From contig NW_003101677.1 of the NCBI RefSeq assembly GCF_000003855.2, positions 2,876,554-2,940,553 on the forward strand: a DNA stretch of 64,000 bases. Reading direction: 5' to 3'. How positions within the stretch are numbered: the stretch's first letter is position 1; every line of letters begins with the position of its first letter. Source of the DNA: Blastomyces gilchristii SLH14081 (taxonomy: Eukaryota > Ascomycota > Eurotiomycetes > Onygenales > Ajellomycetaceae). Shown piece after piece: positions 61,498-64,000 of the stretch. The notes under the pieces are model-generated. The model saw only the letters and a program-made list of their open reading frames with translations. It was not told the DNA's origin and ran no database searches. A program made the position numbers and the translations under genes.

Positions 61498-64000
61498 CTA
61501 TATGCTGGGAGGGATTTTCTTAATGTATGTATATGCTATCTCTCCCCTCTCCCTACCTCATAGAATGGTGAGGTAACTTGATAATCCGAATCCGGAGGGA
61601 GGTATTATCTCATCTGTGGAACTTCGTACTGTAGATTAGGCGTATATATATTTATACAACGGACGGCGATATAGGAAAGATATATATGTACAGGAAAAGG
61701 GAGGGTGGTATCTAAATATTCATCAACTAGTCAAAGTCCAAGAAAAAAAAATTGAAAAGAAATTGAAAAAATTGACCTAATGGGGGGAAAGACTCCTCCT
61801 TAGGATAAATATCATGGCTAGCAGGAAGCCCCCGTATAACCTCTAGTTTAACCAGCGGGTCCGCTCAACTCTCTCCCCGGGTATGATGTATCCAAAGGGC
61901 GGTTGGGGAATTGATTATTAATATTGGATCGAAAATAAAACAAATTTGCCCATGTATGTACGGAGTATACTTACCGTACCGTACCACGATGAGCAAAATA
62001 TTCCAATGGATCTCTCCCCTCTCCTCCCTGAAGTCTCGGCTACGGTTTGGATTTGAGTGAACGAATACGCTTGAACGGGGGTTTCCTTAAGTTAGTTCGG
62101 TAGTTATTATTTAACTACAGTAACTACATAACTACCTAGGTAATTAAGGACCCTTACGGAGCGAGCTACCTTAGGTGCAGTGCAGTGCAGTGTTGTTCTC
62201 GACCCTAACGACCCAACTCTAGACTCGGAACTCAGTCGGACTCAGACGCGGACTCCGCTCGTCCTTGATTAAAGTGCAGCAGGAGGGAGGGGAGGACTGG
62301 TTGGTCGGGAGCCTAGGCGCCCGGGGAGCCGGCGGGATAGCGGATGGGGTCGTCGTCCATAAGTTAGTTTGTCCTGGATCATAAATCTAGGTAGGGTAGT
62401 GGTGGTGTGGTGTGGTGCTGGGGTAAACGCATACATCTAACGAACGAGGGTGGTATGATAGATTGCTTGGTGAAGGAGGAGGAGGAGGAGAAGAAGAAGA
62501 AGAAGATGATGACAGCAACCATGCAGAGACCAGGGCAGGGAAGATATTAAGATATCCAAGGGCCAAGAAGCTCGGGGGTTTTGTTGCTCTGTAGCATTAT
62601 TGGTTGAAGGTAAACAGCGTCCGCAATTCAATGAGGCAGCGAAGTCAGAGAACGATGAATAAATGAGAGGAATTGTAAAGTTATACCTAGACATATCCCC
62701 TCAGTTCTCAAGAATTACAGTAATCCTCTTCTCTCATTTACCTACCGTTCGTCGCCTCTTTAACTTCCATCTTGCAGTCAAACTCCATGTAGCTGTCCTC
62801 TTAAATCTTCATCAATCACTCTTTGAGTTAGTTGAGGGTGAGTAATGGATGCTCATCTACCCATGTACTGATCAAAATCCAGGAACAAGAAAGGAAAAGA
62901 ATCAATGAAAAAAATGCACAGAGAGTTAACTACTCATGGTAGTGTTTTGAGTTCTATTTATATTTTAGCAGGGCTAGAAAATAAGAGAGACAAAGAGCTG
63001 AAGAAACAAAAGTTTTCAATGAAAAAGAAAAAGAAAAAGAAAAAGAAAAAGAAAACAAAAAGCCCTGTCAACTCATTAGCTATAGTTAATGAAAAGCCAA
63101 TTCCCAAATTCATATTCATGTTCACTACATACCCGCTATATCAGATGCAACATAAGCTTGCAATAGAGAAATATAAAGAGGCGTAGTTGGTGGTTTACTT
63201 CAGAGGGGGAACCAAAGAAAACAAGTCCAGTAATAATAATAAAAATATAAATATAAATATAAACATAAAGAAAATTAATGATGAGGATGCAACTGATGAA
63301 TACCTACCTCTCTTTTGCAGAAACACGAAAAGAGAAAAGAAAACCATAAATGTTTCCATCTGAGCACACACACGCTCACTAATCTGTAATTTCCCCCATT
63401 CCATTCCTTTCCATTCCTTTCCCTTCCCTTCCCTACCCTACCTTGTATTTCCCCTTCCTCCCTTACTTCCTTCTTCTCACCATTTCGCAGCCTGTTCTTC
63501 AGGATGATGTGTGTGCCCATGACTTCGACGATATTAACTATATGATACCAGCACGGGAAGATAAAAGAAAGACAGAAAGAAAAAGAGGCACACCAGCCAA
63601 CCCCCCCCTTCTTGTTTACCTAGCACAACGAGAGCATGGAGTGTTCGAGAGGTATTGGAATAAATTGATGTTGGTGTGCTGGATGGGAAGAGAGTGACAA
63701 GGCAGGGAGTGGGAGGCGGGGGAATGGCAAGGGGAGGGGGGGGGGGAGGGGAGGGGATGGAGGAGAGAGATGGGATGAATAAGGGAACATAATAATGGGA
63801 AAAATGGATAACTAAAAAATTGAAAATTAAAAAGAATAAAAAGAGAAAAGAAAAGAAAAGAAAAGGAACAGCCTGTGGAATGGGATAATAATGGAAGAGA
63901 GGAAAAGAACATAAAAATAAAATAAAAATAAAAATAAACACACGCACACCCCCATCGTGCTCCATTACATCAGAGAATACTCCGTCCTGTATACTGCATA
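61498..64000. other. Intergenic, promoter-like and low-complexity DNA, no gene recognised
   Basis: Begins with the MFS promoter. Contains GAGGAGGAGGAGAAGAAG repeats (62476-62505), (AAAAG)n at 63022-63060, pyrimidine runs of CCATTCCTTT type (63395-63440) and a G-rich run near 63730-63765. A minus-strand ATG near 63520 followed by MGTHIILKNRLRNG and a GTGAG donor-like site could be an exon of a gene extending left, but no continuation was found. Confidence 0.5.

Noticed and set aside
62437..62694. Minus-strand frame with a Leu run over the GAGGAG/GAAGAA repeat
   Set aside because: The Leu run is only the translation of a microsatellite; no conserved sequence around it.
63443..63965. Open frames in the pyrimidine/purine-rich right end
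   Set aside because: Low-complexity translations on both strands; no domain.

Overview
The window looks like nuclear DNA of a filamentous ascomycete (Pezizomycotina). Coding genes on the flanks have short GT-AG introns of about 50-150 nt with CTAAC/CTGAT-type branch points, and they encode fungal families: Pof3/Dia2-type F-box/LRR protein, SSX2IP/Msd1-type protein, indoleamine dioxygenase, GPI-type GH16 and a DHA1-like MFS carrier. I cannot name the species. A bimodal genome of normal-GC gene blocks and very AT-rich repeat blocks is known from several Eurotiomycetes (e.g. Onygenales) and Leotiomycetes. No tRNA, rRNA or CRISPR was found.

Layout: (1) 1-2.45 kb, normal GC, one two-exon DUF7924/PD-(D/E)XK-like gene on the minus strand. 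(2) 2.45-46.09 kb, an AT-rich block almost without CpG and poor in GG/CC. It is a graveyard of mobile elements and captured genes: an AAA+ ATPase relic (4.5-7.1), a RING-ankyrin relic (7.4-8.1), a GC-rich ~60-bp minisatellite (8.5-9.9), two Tad1-like LINE pieces head to tail (10.2-13.3), a C2H2 factor relic (20.0-20.9), a 5.75-kb hAT-like element with a perfect 8-bp target duplication (22.92-28.67), a complete but nonsense-riddled Tad1-like LINE (29.4-35.8), a Zn2Cys6 relic with duplicated finger (36.5-37.2), a DUF3435 (Starship captain-type) relic (40.4-41.8) and a Copia relic carrying a 506-bp MITE derived from the hAT-like family (43.6-46.0). (3) 46.1-64 kb, normal GC: a zinc-type alcohol dehydrogenase pseudogene at the border, then a divergent SSX2IP-like/Pof3-like pair, indoleamine 2,3-dioxygenase, a GH16 cell-wall enzyme and an MFS transporter, followed by about 2.5 kb without a recognised gene.

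The most interesting signal is the mutation pattern of the AT-rich block. The 5.6-kb LINE keeps both reading frames with no indel, yet has about 38 in-frame nonsense codons, about 27 of them TGA, mostly at positions where Trp is expected. TGG to TGA means C to T in a CpC context on the other strand, whereas classical RIP (CpA) would give TAG. CA/TG remain common while CG, CC and GG are rare. This suggests a RIP-like process with CpC/CpG preference. The second is the pair of related transposons (5.75 kb and 506 bp), each with intact 8-bp target duplications, in the same block as the DUF3435 relic. Protein identities come from motif recognition by eye; no database search was possible.
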